Origin: Verrucomicrobium sp. BvORR106
Lineage (GTDB): Bacteria; Verrucomicrobiota; Verrucomicrobiia; Verrucomicrobiales; Verrucomicrobiaceae
Direction: 5' to 3'
Assembly (NCBI RefSeq): GCF_000739655.1
Contig: NZ_BATR01000100.1
Location: 1-61,607 of the forward strand
DNA: 61,607 nt
Both the position numbers and the translations under genes were made by a program. This document shows positions 36,701 to 43,484 of this stretch, piece by piece (within the stretch, counting starts at the first letter, position 1; each line of letters opens with the position of its first letter). The notes below the pieces were generated by a model. It saw only the letters and a program-made list of their open reading frames with translations, ran no database searches and was not told the origin of the DNA.

Positions 36701-37693
36701 CTGGGCAAGATGCTCGCCGGGAGTCCGCCGGAGAAGCTGAAGAAGGCCAGCGATCTGATCACGCGTCTGGCGTTCAAGGATCACGGGGTGCGCAGTGCCC
36801 GCATCGCCGGGATGGCCGCGTATGTGGCCATGACGCAGAACCCTGCGGAGGTATGGTCCAGCCGCCAGGACAATCACGAGACGCTGGCGGTGCTGCTGGA
36901 AAGCATTCACCTCGTGCCGGACGTGGCGTTGCGGGAGAAGTTTCAGCCGTTCATCGAGCAAGCCCTGCCGAGTGAGCTGCTGCCCGCCCCGGTGCGGAAA
37001 GCGGCCCTGGCGGCGGCTCCTCTCACCGGTGATGCGGCCGCCCCGCGGAACTTTGGGTTGCTGAGCGAGGTGCTGGTGAAGGGGCAGTATCGGGACAGTG
37101 CGGCGCGGGCCGTCCTGGCCTTGCCTCGCGCAGCGTGGGAGAAGGATCAGGCACCGCGCGTGGTGGAGTCCATCTTGAAGTATGCCAGCAGCGTCCCGGT
37201 GAACCAGCGGACGCAACAGGCGTATGTCGAGGTGGTGCAGCTCGGCAAGGAGCTCGCCTCATTGCTGCCAGAAGCGGATGCGGGCACGGCACGCAAAGCC
37301 CTGCAGGATCTGGGCGTCAGTGTCTTTGTCATCAAGACCGTACGCGAGCAGATGCGGTACGACACCACGGAGCTGGTTGTGCAGGCGGGCAAGCCGTTTG
37401 AGGTCATCTTTGAGAACAACGACATCATGCCGCACAACATCGTCTTTGCCCCCGGTGACTCCCGCACCGCCATCGGCACCGCCGCCCAGACCATGCCCGC
37501 CGTGCCGGACAAGAAAGGGCAGATGTATGTTCCGGAAGGGAAGGGGATCTTTGCCAGCAGCAAGATGCTCGAGCCTGGCCAGAAGGAGCGCCTTCAGATC
37601 AACGCGCCAGCCGAGCCTGGCACGTATGATTATGTCTGCACCTTCCCTGGGCATTGGGTGATCATGTGGGGAAGGTTGTCGGTGGTTCGGTGA
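33776..37693 (+). CDS. SGNH-like / PVC-type propeller / HEAT / azurin-like copper protein
   Basis: This encodes 1,305 residues from ATG 33776 (signal peptide MNRITPLALMTLTAVLSGGL, cut after WAA). Residues 25-240 are SGNH-like (FFGFNES, NGVHFTAQG), but the usual GDS nucleophile block reads IGNT, so hydrolase activity is doubtful. Residues 370-750 form the propeller typical of PVC-type membrane-bound dehydrogenases, with calcium-type loops DDSDHDGKAD and DTNGDDKVD, FGPDGALYLIDW and RIWRIT. HEAT-like helices follow to about 1,180. The last 120 residues are azurin-like, with copper ligands His in MPHNIVF and Cys, His and Met in CTFPGHWVIM. Homologues usually end in a CxxCH cytochrome; none is present here. 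A periplasmic oxidoreductase using copper for electron transfer is inferred. Confidence 0.9.
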   Translation: MNRITPLALMTLTAVLSGGLWAAPLQLQPGDHVCLIGNTLAERMQFEGHNHWEALLYQRYPQHNLVVRNLSWPADEVDLRPRAEGFGSPDEHLSFSKADVVIAFFGFNESFGGAEGLPKFKADLEKWIADTRAQNYSGKGAPRIALVSPVAHENLNNPNLPDGVANNRNIELYTQAMKEVADKAGVTFADVFASTRELYASGKGHYTLNGVHFTAQGDEAFAPILDKSLFGNAGAPGPVQDALRQEVEDKSWHWYHRYRIVDSYYVYGGRAGLKFADGDQTNRDVMQREREVLDVMCANRDARIWKRAQGQQVSGKADDANVPPFLKVQTSFGVNRKKDAGANTGQTSKTAEGESADILPSAGTLKSFKLAPGYAVNLYASEEQFPELGNAVSMAFDSRGRMYVPTMPSYPQWRPGDEMNDKVLILDDSDHDGKADYCNTFAGGLQCPIGLELANGGVIVNNQREVLFLKDTNGDDKVDSREVILSGFDSADSHHVINCFTYGPGGDLYFQEGTFHHTQVETPYGPVRCKNAGSYRYEPLSQKLDVFVSYNYANPHGISFDKWGQTFISDASGGANYFATAFSGHLPYPDKHSSMQQFFPKRVRPTSGCEFVSSRHFPDEAQGRFLLNNCIGVQGILQHEVKPVGSGYEGKEIEPLLFSSDPNFRPVDLQFGPDGALYLIDWQDALVGHMQYSLRDPLRDKKHARIWRITYPSRPLLKVANLAEASVKELVKLLEEPEIRTRERVKQELSLRPQQEVLQALELWADGVDETSPDKERFWLEALWVHQWLNVVNEPLLKQTLRSPQPEARAAATRVLCYWRDRLPDAIALLEEQANDEHPLVRLEAVRAASFFPGEKQAANVALAILQHPMDYYLEYTLGETMRALKPSPKDIDIAANPKALPYVLEKMTNEELKAAPPVEAVFAAQLERKGLDVGTRDQAAVELAKLHKTTREVELAAAIKRLDDQEKDTPASAELGKMLAGSPPEKLKKASDLITRLAFKDHGVRSARIAGMAAYVAMTQNPAEVWSSRQDNHETLAVLLESIHLVPDVALREKFQPFIEQALPSELLPAPVRKAALAAAPLTGDAAAPRNFGLLSEVLVKGQYRDSAARAVLALPRAAWEKDQAPRVVESILKYASSVPVNQRTQQAYVEVVQLGKELASLLPEADAGTARKALQDLGVSVFVIKTVREQMRYDTTELVVQAGKPFEVIFENNDIMPHNIVFAPGDSRTAIGTAAQTMPAVPDKKGQMYVPEGKGIFASSKMLEPGQKERLQINAPAEPGTYDYVCTFPGHWVIMWGRLSVVR

Positions 37694-37713
37694 TTCAGTA
37701 ATTCGGTAAACCA

Positions 37714-37740
37714 GTGGAGTGGTGGAGTGGTGGAGTGGTG
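37714..37740 (+). repeat. Octanucleotide tandem repeat (GTGGAGTG)3
   Basis: Three perfect units and a partial GTG. Rotated to TGGAGTGG, the unit differs by one base from that of the array at 22803-22866. Confidence 0.95.
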
Positions 37741-37852
37741 TGTGTCGATATAGGGTTCTAGGAAGTAGGATTGCAGAATTGTGCCAACTGTGAATGACAA
37801 CCACACTTGCAACTGGGAACCGACGAATAGCATGTAACGATCAATCTCCAGG

Positions 37853-38116
37853 AACCCGGAGGGTTCACCATGAATAGCCATGGGTCGGCCGAGTATAGCG
37901 AGGACTGCCCATGGATTTCCGTCCAAGAGAAGTTTACTGCGGAGCGGTAAGCCCATGGCGTTGCTAGCCCTATAGCAGTCTTCCCGATAGGCTCCGCCAG
38001 CAACGCTGGTCACCCGATGGGCCTACCGCTCCGCGGTAGCATGCAGTCAGCTTTTCGTGGGTAGCCCTCGCATAGCTCGGTCGACCCATGGCTAAGCATG
38101 GTGAACTCTCCGGGTT
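37853..38116. repeat. Fold-back repeat element, copy B
   Basis: Two units of about 105 bp face each other. The outer arms 37853-37887 and 38082-38116 match as inverted repeats over 35 bp with three differences, beginning AACCCGGAGGGTTC and its inverse. The inner arms 37935-37958 and 38015-38038 match over 24 bp with three differences and contain the hairpin TACCGC-TCC-GCGGTA in the right copy. The units are the same family as 23269-23376. Confidence 0.88.
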
Positions 38117-38180
38117 CAGGAAACGTGAGATGCACGGGTGGCGGCGTCTTTGATTGATTGCTTTCGTTGAGAGTGGAGGA

Positions 38181-38208
38181 AACTTCAAACTTCAAACTTC
38201 AAACTTCA
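38181..38208. repeat. Heptanucleotide tandem repeat (AACTTCA)4
   Basis: Four perfect 7 bp units lie just downstream of the methyltransferase gene. Confidence 0.95.
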
Positions 38209-38212
38209 CGAC

Positions 38213-38247
38213 GAACCAAGAACCAAGAACCAAGAACCAAGAACTAG
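38213..38247. repeat. Heptanucleotide tandem repeat (GAACCAA)4 plus a degenerate unit
   Basis: Four perfect units of GAACCAA and one degenerate GAACTAG begin 5 bp after the AACTTCA array. The last unit overlaps the stop of the minus-strand methyltransferase gene (stop at 38244). Confidence 0.95.
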
Positions 38248-38924
38248 GAACTTAGCGCCCTTTCCGCCACCAACCGATACGCGCCCAGCTGGGACATGCT
38301 CTCCCGCACGGTCCAGATCTTTTCATCCAGACGCAGGAGCTTGGGCAGCTCACCTACTCTGAAACCTGCCTGAATGCTGCGGGCCATGTCGAACATGGTC
38401 ACATAGTTGAAACCCAGGATGGCATTCAGCAGGCGTCCTTTCCAGAGGTGGGAGGGATGTCGGGCGGGCTCGCTGATGACCAGGAGGCGGGCGCGGTGCA
38501 ACCGGCGGCCGAGAAGGGCGAGCTGATCATCCTGGAAATGGTGCAGGATCAGATTGGCCACCACGACGTCTGCCCCTCGCAGGGCATCGGCGGCGGGGCC
38601 TTCCGCAAGAAAGTCTCCTTGCAGCCAGCCGGTGCCTTCGGGGAGGTGGCCGGGGGGCGGGGCGGGGGCGAAGTCCAGTCCGGCCCAGCGTTTGGCCAGT
38701 TCGGGATGCGATTGGGCCACGTAGCGGACCAGGCCACCGTCTCCCGCGCCCAACTCCACGGCCTTCTCCCCAGGCCGGGCGTTTTGTCCCAGTTCCTTCC
38801 GGATCCAGCGGAAGCTGCCCATGATGGTGTTTAGAAAACGGATGTCTCCACGACTGACCAGCGCATCGGGATGATCATGGGGCAGGGAATCCAGAATCTC
38901 AGGTTCAACCAGACGTGATCGCAT
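38244..38924 (-). CDS. Class I SAM-dependent methyltransferase
   Basis: This encodes 226 residues from ATG 38924; the frame stays open to 39059, but the upstream part is not conserved-looking. Residues 31-46 read FLNTIMGSFRWIRKEL, a block found in methyltransferases encoded beside type III polyketide synthases. The SAM site is AVELGAGDGGLVRYVA; motif II is GLDFAPAP and the later block is VVVANLILHHFQ. No polyketide synthase is adjacent here, so the substrate is unknown. The 3' end of the gene contacts a heptamer repeat array. The gene is divergent from a small secreted protein gene. Confidence 0.87.
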   Translation of the reverse strand: MRSRLVEPEILDSLPHDHPDALVSRGDIRFLNTIMGSFRWIRKELGQNARPGEKAVELGAGDGGLVRYVAQSHPELAKRWAGLDFAPAPPPGHLPEGTGWLQGDFLAEGPAADALRGADVVVANLILHHFQDDQLALLGRRLHRARLLVISEPARHPSHLWKGRLLNAILGFNYVTMFDMARSIQAGFRVGELPKLLRLDEKIWTVRESMSQLGAYRLVAERALSS

Positions 38925-39172
38925 GCGGGGAACATGAAGGGCATACCGGCGGTAGGTCAACTTTGCAGCGAAAACACGATGCAATATGTCCAAATGAGCA
39001 TGTAAAGGGGGTGTCCTCTCCTGGAGTAGGTCTGGCCCGCAAGGTCCAGGCTTCTTCACGCGTTTCTCTCGTCCCCATTCCCGCCATCATCTGGATCCGC
39101 CCGGACACGAGGCCTGCACTGGCTTTTGCATTCTCCAAGGATTCTCTGCTACTTTCTTCACTGATCTTCGCC

Positions 39173-39817
39173 ATGAAACACCACTGGACCTCACGCACCT
39201 CTGCTCTCCTCGCGGCGCTCTTGCTGCCTCTGACCCTTTCTGCTGAACCCAAGAAGTTCTCCTTCGACAGCGAAGCCTGGGAGGAAGGCGAGCCTCCCGC
39301 CGAGGTGTTTGTTGTGGAAGGCAAGTTCAGCATCGCTGCCAAGGACGGCAACAAGGGCATTCAGATCGGCGTTGGCGAACTGGTGGAAGCCAACGCGCTG
39401 CTGGGTGACTCTGCCCGCGGCAGCGCCAGCATCGAGGCCAAGGTGTTCGCGAGCAAACAAGGGCGCAGCTTTCCCCGCTTTGCCATCGGCGTGCATGGGC
39501 AGAGCGGTTATCGGCTGACGGTGTTTCCTGCGAAGAAGGAACTTCAATTGATCAAACAGGAGGAAGTGGTGAAGTCCATTCCCTACACGTGGACAAGTGA
39601 CGCCTGGCTGAAGATGAAGCTGGAAGCGAAGAAAGTCGCAGAAGGCAAATGGACAGTAACTGGCAAGGTGTGGCCTGCCACCGAAGCAGAGCCTGCAGAA
39701 GCACAGTTCATGGTGGAAGACACCACGCTCAAAGGGCAGGGCAAATGCTCCATCTGGGGCACCCCATTCTCCAACACGCCGATCCTCTTTGATGATGTGA
39801 AAGTCGAAGTCGAGTAG
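39173..39817 (+). CDS. Secreted beta-sandwich protein, unknown function
   Basis: This encodes 214 residues from ATG 39173 with a signal peptide (MKHHWTSRTSALLAALLLPL, cut after LSA). The mature protein resembles a concanavalin-like sandwich: FSIAAKDGNKGIQIG, SIEAKVFASKQGR, FAIGVHGQSGYRLTVFPAKK, WLKMKLEAKKVAEGKWTVTG and FDDVKVEVE at the end. The order is similar to DUF1080/3-keto-disaccharide hydrolase domains, but I cannot see the family's signature residues, so binding of a carbohydrate is an inference. It is followed by a strong terminator. Confidence 0.8.
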   Translation: MKHHWTSRTSALLAALLLPLTLSAEPKKFSFDSEAWEEGEPPAEVFVVEGKFSIAAKDGNKGIQIGVGELVEANALLGDSARGSASIEAKVFASKQGRSFPRFAIGVHGQSGYRLTVFPAKKELQLIKQEEVVKSIPYTWTSDAWLKMKLEAKKVAEGKWTVTGKVWPATEAEPAEAQFMVEDTTLKGQGKCSIWGTPFSNTPILFDDVKVEVE

Positions 39818-39840
39818 CTCTTACTTCCATAGTGCTTGAG

Positions 39841-39884
39841 ACACCTTCGGACGCGGATCGCCATCTGCCCGAAGGTGTTTTCGT
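39841..39884 (+). terminator. Rho-independent terminator
   Basis: ACACCTTCGG (39841-39850) pairs perfectly with CCGAAGGTGT (39869-39878), followed by TTTCGTT. It lies 23 bp after the stop of the secreted protein gene. Confidence 0.85.
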
Positions 39885-39945
39885 TCAGGCCTATAGAGAT
39901 GAAAGAGGGGGGATGAAAAAAAGTCGAAAAAGATGCATTTAGAGT

Positions 39946-39973
39946 TTGCACATTTCTGGGATGCATGTACTCT
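39946..39973 (+). promoter_or_regulatory. Candidate sigma-70 promoter of tRNA-Asp
   Basis: TTGCAC (39946-39951) and TACTCT (39968-39973) are separated by 16 bp and lie about 40 bp before the tRNA gene. Confidence 0.45.
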
Positions 39974-40011
39974 CATGACCTTCCCGAACGGCAACGAACG
40001 GGGCGAAGGTT

Positions 40012-40088
40012 GGAGCGGTAGCTCAATTGGTTAGAGCGCTGCCCTGTCACGGCAGAGGTTGCGGGTTCGAGTCCCGTCCGTTCCGCCA
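40012..40088 (+). tRNA. tRNA-Asp (anticodon GTC)
   Basis: This is a 77-base tRNA with encoded CCA. The acceptor stem GGAGCGG pairs with CCGTTCC with a G-T pair; the D arm is GCTCAATTGGTTAGAGC; the anticodon stem-loop is CTGCC-CTGTCAC-GGCAG with GTC in the loop; the T arm is GCGGGTTCGAGTCCCGT. No duplicate of its 3' end and no integrase is visible downstream, so it is not an obvious integration site. Confidence 0.98.
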
Positions 40089-40249
40089 ATCTTCGCAAAT
40101 CAGGGGCTAACAAAGATGCCCCAAACCGGAACGATACAAACCCGGTACTCCACTGAGTATTTCCTCGAATCCGAGGCTCACGTTGTCTCATCTGCGTGCG
40201 ACGGGAAGTTTTTGAAGCGCAGTTTCCAGGGCGACGGCGATTTACCGGC

Positions 40250-40978
40250 ATGCAACCTCCCACTGATCTCCTCCGGGCTAGTCACGTCCCGGTTCTTCCG
40301 GAACGGATGACCTCGCTGGATGTCATGTGTTGTCGTCAGGTCACAGAACTGCCTGCCGGTCCAGATTGGATCTACGAAATGAAGTGGCAGGGATTTCGAG
40401 TCACGGCGCTGAAGTCAGACGGGGATGCCTGGCTGGTTTCCCGGAACCACCTGTCCTTGGGATCGGAGTTTCCGGAGATCATCAACTCATTGCAGGCTCT
40501 CCCTTGCGATCAGGTGCTGATGGATGGCCTGCTGGTGGCATTGGACGAAGAAGGCCGCGTGTGTGGCTGTCCGATCGAGATGTCAGGGAAGGGGCAACGG
40601 CCTGCGGCGGTGCGTTTGGTGGTATTTGATCTGCTGGAACTCGATGGGTGTTATATTCAGGGTCTGCCTCTCCATGTCAGGAAACAACGCATGGTCGCTC
40701 TGCTCGCCACCGCCCCAGTGGGCGTGGTCCCCGCAGGTGATCTCACTGGCACTCCTCAGGAGCTGCTGGCTCAGGCGCGTATCGCAGGGCAGCCGGGCAT
40801 TGTGGCCAAGCACCGGGACTCCACTTACGAAGAAGGGCGGCGCACGATGGATTGGCTGAAGTGTCTGGCCCCGGTCGAGGCGGTGCAAGGTGGGGGCGGA
40901 TTTATCAATGTGGTTCGTGCTGGGCAGGTGCCGGGGGTGATCCACCTTAGGGAAGAATCCGGACGCCGCGCAGCCTGA
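40250..40978 (+). CDS. ATP-dependent DNA ligase-like protein with altered catalytic motifs
   Basis: The frame is open from GTG 40196; I prefer ATG 40250 (242 residues), though ATG 40307 is possible. The protein aligns by eye with the nucleotidyltransferase domain of LigD-type ATP-dependent DNA ligases: LPAGPDWIYEMKWQGFRV (motif I), VLMDGLLVALDEEGRV (motif III), VVFDLLELDG (IIIa), GIVAKHRDSTYEEGRRTMDW (IV) and LKCL (V). Key residues differ: motif I reads KWQG rather than KxDG, motif III reads DGL rather than DGE, and motif IV lacks its usual Glu. The nucleophilic Lys is kept. The OB-fold domain, polymerase and nuclease domains of LigD are absent. An inactive or altered ligase homologue is likely. 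Confidence 0.78.
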   Translation: MQPPTDLLRASHVPVLPERMTSLDVMCCRQVTELPAGPDWIYEMKWQGFRVTALKSDGDAWLVSRNHLSLGSEFPEIINSLQALPCDQVLMDGLLVALDEEGRVCGCPIEMSGKGQRPAAVRLVVFDLLELDGCYIQGLPLHVRKQRMVALLATAPVGVVPAGDLTGTPQELLAQARIAGQPGIVAKHRDSTYEEGRRTMDWLKCLAPVEAVQGGGGFINVVRAGQVPGVIHLREESGRRAA

Positions 40979-41226
40979 TGGGTAAGTCCAGATGCTGCCT
41001 GCCTGTCCCGCCTCGCCACCCTAGCCCCGCCGGATTCGCTGCCCTCATGAGAATTTCAAGGGGCATAACCTCCCAAGTTTGTCGTCTGGGTGGTGTTCTT
41101 ATTTCCATCTGGTCTTTATCATCCCTGCACAAACTTCTTGTATCTCCACGTGATTGCAGGCTAAGGGGGAGTCCTATATAGGGTAAGTAGTGCGTTTTTT
41201 GTCATGGCAACTAGAGTAACAATTGT

Positions 41227-41481
41227 ATGAGCTCATCCAAGCAACCAACCGTGGAACAACTTAAGAAGGCGGTCGCAATCGCCGAGAAAATCAAAGAACT
41301 CGAGACCCAGCTCTCCGAGTTGCTCGGCGGCGGACCCCCCGCTCCTGTCGTCACCCGTGGCCGCAAGCCCAAGGCCGTCAAGGCTGAAGGCGGCCGGAAG
41401 GCGCGCAACATCTCGCCTGAAGGTCGTGCCCGCATCGCTGCCGCCCAAAAGGCGCGCTGGGCCAAATCCAGAAAAGGCTGA
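41227..41481 (+). CDS. Small coiled-coil protein with basic tail, unknown
   Basis: This 84-residue protein has an N-terminal helix with coiled-coil heptads (VEQLKKAVAIAEKIKELETQ, about 9-33), a Gly/Pro linker (GGGPPAP), a basic GRKPK segment resembling an AT-hook core, and a C-terminal GRKARNISPEGRARIAAAQK followed by ARWAKSRKG. This tail, of the form SPEGRARIAAAQKARWA, recurs in small proteins of Verrucomicrobia and some other bacteria. The pattern suggests an oligomeric DNA- or nucleic-acid-binding protein, in the manner of H-NS-like or histone-like proteins; this is inference only. The upstream 248 bp contains no other gene. Confidence 0.85.
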   Translation: MSSSKQPTVEQLKKAVAIAEKIKELETQLSELLGGGPPAPVVTRGRKPKAVKAEGGRKARNISPEGRARIAAAQKARWAKSRKG

Positions 41482-41490
41482 TCCGCCTCT

Positions 41491-41509
41491 AAAAAAGCCC
41501 CGTTGGGCT
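41491..41509 (-). terminator. Possible terminator for the pirin-like gene
   Basis: On the minus strand AGCCC-AACG-GGGCT is followed by TTTTT, 59 bp beyond the pirin-like stop. A longer hairpin (GGGCTGGAGG-ACTCAA-CCTCCAGCCC, 41505-41530) overlaps it. Confidence 0.5.
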
Positions 41510-41567
41510 GGAGGACTCAACCTCCAGCCCGGCTTCTGGCCTGTGGCGCCCCCGCCCCGGCCGGATG

Positions 41568-42281
41568 TTAGACATCGAACTCCAGCACAAACAATTGTGC
41601 GGGACGCCTGGCTTGAAGTCTCAAGCACGGTTCTTCATGGGCCAGCGCCGCGTCTCCAGCAGAGAGCAGCTTCCCACAGCACCAGACTTCCCCTGCGGTC
41701 ACAGTGACCCAGGCATGGTGCCCATTCCCTAGAGTCCTCCGCCACCGCTGACCGTGGTGCAGCGTTGCCTGCCAGAGCGCCATGCCCAGGGGGGCGCGCA
41801 AGTGAGTGGCACTACCCTTGGGGCAGGCCAGCAGTCTTGGTCCATCGACGCCATTCCCTAAGGGGGCCGTCTGTGCCGTTGGCTTGAGCTTTCCCGCTGG
41901 AGGGCAACGGCTGATCCAGAACTGCAGGAGCCGGCTGAGCTTGTCCGGCGACGGATTGTGCCATCGCTGTGCGGTGCCGGTTGGGTGATTTCCGTCGAGG
42001 GATGGCTCTATCTGGCTGGAGCCTGGCGTCAGACGTGATTGAGAGCCCTGGCACGGGGAGCGCTGTGCGATGCCCTCAAGCATAAAGGTCAGAACCGTAT
42101 GGGTGGCGGGCGGCGGAGGGGAATCCTCGAAATACTCGCCAGGCATGAGGATGGCGTCGGTAATACCCACTAGAACCCCGGGAGGCGAGCCCAATTCAGG
42201 TTTGGGAATCAAGGTGGTGCAGACATGGACCCCGCCTAGATGGTGGCGCAACCGATCGGCCGCCTTGAGAATCTGAAGCAT
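41568..42281 (-). CDS. Diverged pirin-like bicupin
   Basis: This encodes 237 residues. The C-terminal 80 residues match the second cupin of YhaK-type pirins: ALWQATLHHGQRWRRTLGNG, HHAWVTVTAGEVWCCGKLLS, AGDAALAHEEPCLRLQ and LFVLEFDV. The N-terminal half keeps the pirin order (THTVLTFMLEGIAQR, LLQFWISRCPPAGKLKP), but the metal-binding HPHRDME block is replaced by SPPPPATHTVLTF. Pirins bind iron and some act as quercetinase-like dioxygenases. With these ligands missing, a metal-dependent activity is doubtful. It is divergent from the Mrr-like/bactofilin gene across a 189 bp gap. Confidence 0.72.
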   Translation of the reverse strand: MLQILKAADRLRHHLGGVHVCTTLIPKPELGSPPGVLVGITDAILMPGEYFEDSPPPPATHTVLTFMLEGIAQRSPCQGSQSRLTPGSSQIEPSLDGNHPTGTAQRWHNPSPDKLSRLLQFWISRCPPAGKLKPTAQTAPLGNGVDGPRLLACPKGSATHLRAPLGMALWQATLHHGQRWRRTLGNGHHAWVTVTAGEVWCCGKLLSAGDAALAHEEPCLRLQARRPAQLFVLEFDV

Positions 42282-42470
42282 GTGCCACGGTCATCTTCCA
42301 AGCTTGGTCTGGGAAAAGACCTGTACGGCAGCGTGAGCATAGCCTTGAAGTATGCTCCCCGGGTACGACTCCTGCGGAGATCAAGGAATGGGCAGAGTCA
42401 TCATAGACAAATCCGGGAGGTGTGTTAACTTTGTGTCTTGTTTTTGAGAAGAGTTTACTGCTCTCGCTAG

Positions 42471-43442
42471 ATGTCCCAAAGGCTTTACAAGGCAATGCTC
42501 GGCGGGTTCGACCCGGTCTTGACCGGGAGCGAGGAGATGTCTGCACGCTGGACTGCCGATCTGCTTCTGTCGCTGGACTGGTGTCGTGTGGTGGAGTTGG
42601 CCCGCGCCATGGCGCTTTTTGGCGGATTCGAGTTGGGCTCCACGACCGTGCGACTGGATGGGGCGGCGGATTTTTCGATGACTCGGGGCAAGGGTGGCCA
42701 AGCACAGCGGTACCGGGTGCGATTGGCGGAGTGGAATCAGTGGCAGGCGACAGTGGCCAGCGTGGAGCAGTTTGCGCAGGCGCTGAAGAAAGAGAAGCAT
42801 CGCGGCACCCGCGGTGTGTTTCTGGCTCCTGGAGGCTTCTCCACCTCCGCCCTCCACTTGGCGAGGCAATACCAAATTGAAACGGTGGATGCTGACATCC
42901 TGGCGGCCCGGCTCAATGAATTGCCGGAAACGCACAGCACTTTCTTTTATGAGACCGGCACGTTGGGGGACTATGGAACGCCTACTTGCCCTGCCTGCAT
43001 GAGGCGCTTGGAGTTGCTGCCAGAACCGCGGCCCCAGTCTCCTGGGAAGGTCTCGGCCCTGCCCGATCTCAGTTATCGCACCAGTGACATCGTGGCCGAG
43101 GTGGTGGCCGCCCGGCGCATTGAAATCCATCGCAACTGCGAGGTCTATTTCCTGCGCGAAGTGCATGCGCGGGATGTCATCGTTCACGGGCATGCCGTGG
43201 GAAACTTTGTCTGCGAGGGCTGTTTGCTGCTCAATCCGGGCAGTGTCGTCGAAGGCACCGTCGCCGCCCGTTCGGTGATGGTGAGACCCGGCGCCATCTT
43301 GAATGGTGAAACCCGCATCTTGCAAAGTGCTCCCGAATCACTCGCTCAGGAGTCGCCCTCCGTGGCGTGGCGGTGCGCCAACCGGTCACCCAATGTCAAG
43401 CTGCGTGCGAAGTGCGGGCAGGTGATGTTCCGGGTGCATTGA
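42471..43442 (+). CDS. Mrr-like restriction-endonuclease fold fused to bactofilin domain
   Basis: This 323-residue protein has two parts. Residues 25-155 resemble the Mrr-type nuclease fold: LLSLDWCRVVELARAMALFG, then GAADFSMT, RYRVRLAEWNQW, VASVEQFAQALKKE, GVFLAPGGFSTSALHLAR and IETVDADILAARL. The Asp of the site is kept (GAADF), but the Q-x-K motif reads R-L-A, so cleavage is doubtful. Residues 205-290 look like a bactofilin beta-helix with repeated short strands (RIEIHRNCEVYFLREVHARD, GHAVGNFVCEGC, GSVVEGTVAARSVMVRPGAI). Two CxxC pairs (CPAC near 172 and CEGC near 250) could bind zinc. A cytoskeletal polymer carrying an inactive nuclease domain is inferred. Confidence 0.78.
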   Translation: MSQRLYKAMLGGFDPVLTGSEEMSARWTADLLLSLDWCRVVELARAMALFGGFELGSTTVRLDGAADFSMTRGKGGQAQRYRVRLAEWNQWQATVASVEQFAQALKKEKHRGTRGVFLAPGGFSTSALHLARQYQIETVDADILAARLNELPETHSTFFYETGTLGDYGTPTCPACMRRLELLPEPRPQSPGKVSALPDLSYRTSDIVAEVVAARRIEIHRNCEVYFLREVHARDVIVHGHAVGNFVCEGCLLLNPGSVVEGTVAARSVMVRPGAILNGETRILQSAPESLAQESPSVAWRCANRSPNVKLRAKCGQVMFRVH

Positions 43443-43484
43443 CGCAAGTCGACGCTCGAAGGCGAACGACGGGATCAACGCGAC

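Larger units (their letters stand above)
37694..38243. other. Repeat-rich non-coding gap
   Basis: No gene is supported. The gap holds an octamer array, a fold-back element, and two heptamer arrays next to the methyltransferase stop. Its order, octamer array then about 110 bp then fold-back element, matches the gap at 22785-23771. Confidence 0.8.

Noticed and set aside
33776-37693. Haem-binding site in the propeller protein
   Set aside because: I looked for CxxCH throughout and found none.
40012-41226. Integrated element at tRNA-Asp
   Set aside because: No integrase is adjacent and no duplicate of the tRNA 3' end was found downstream.
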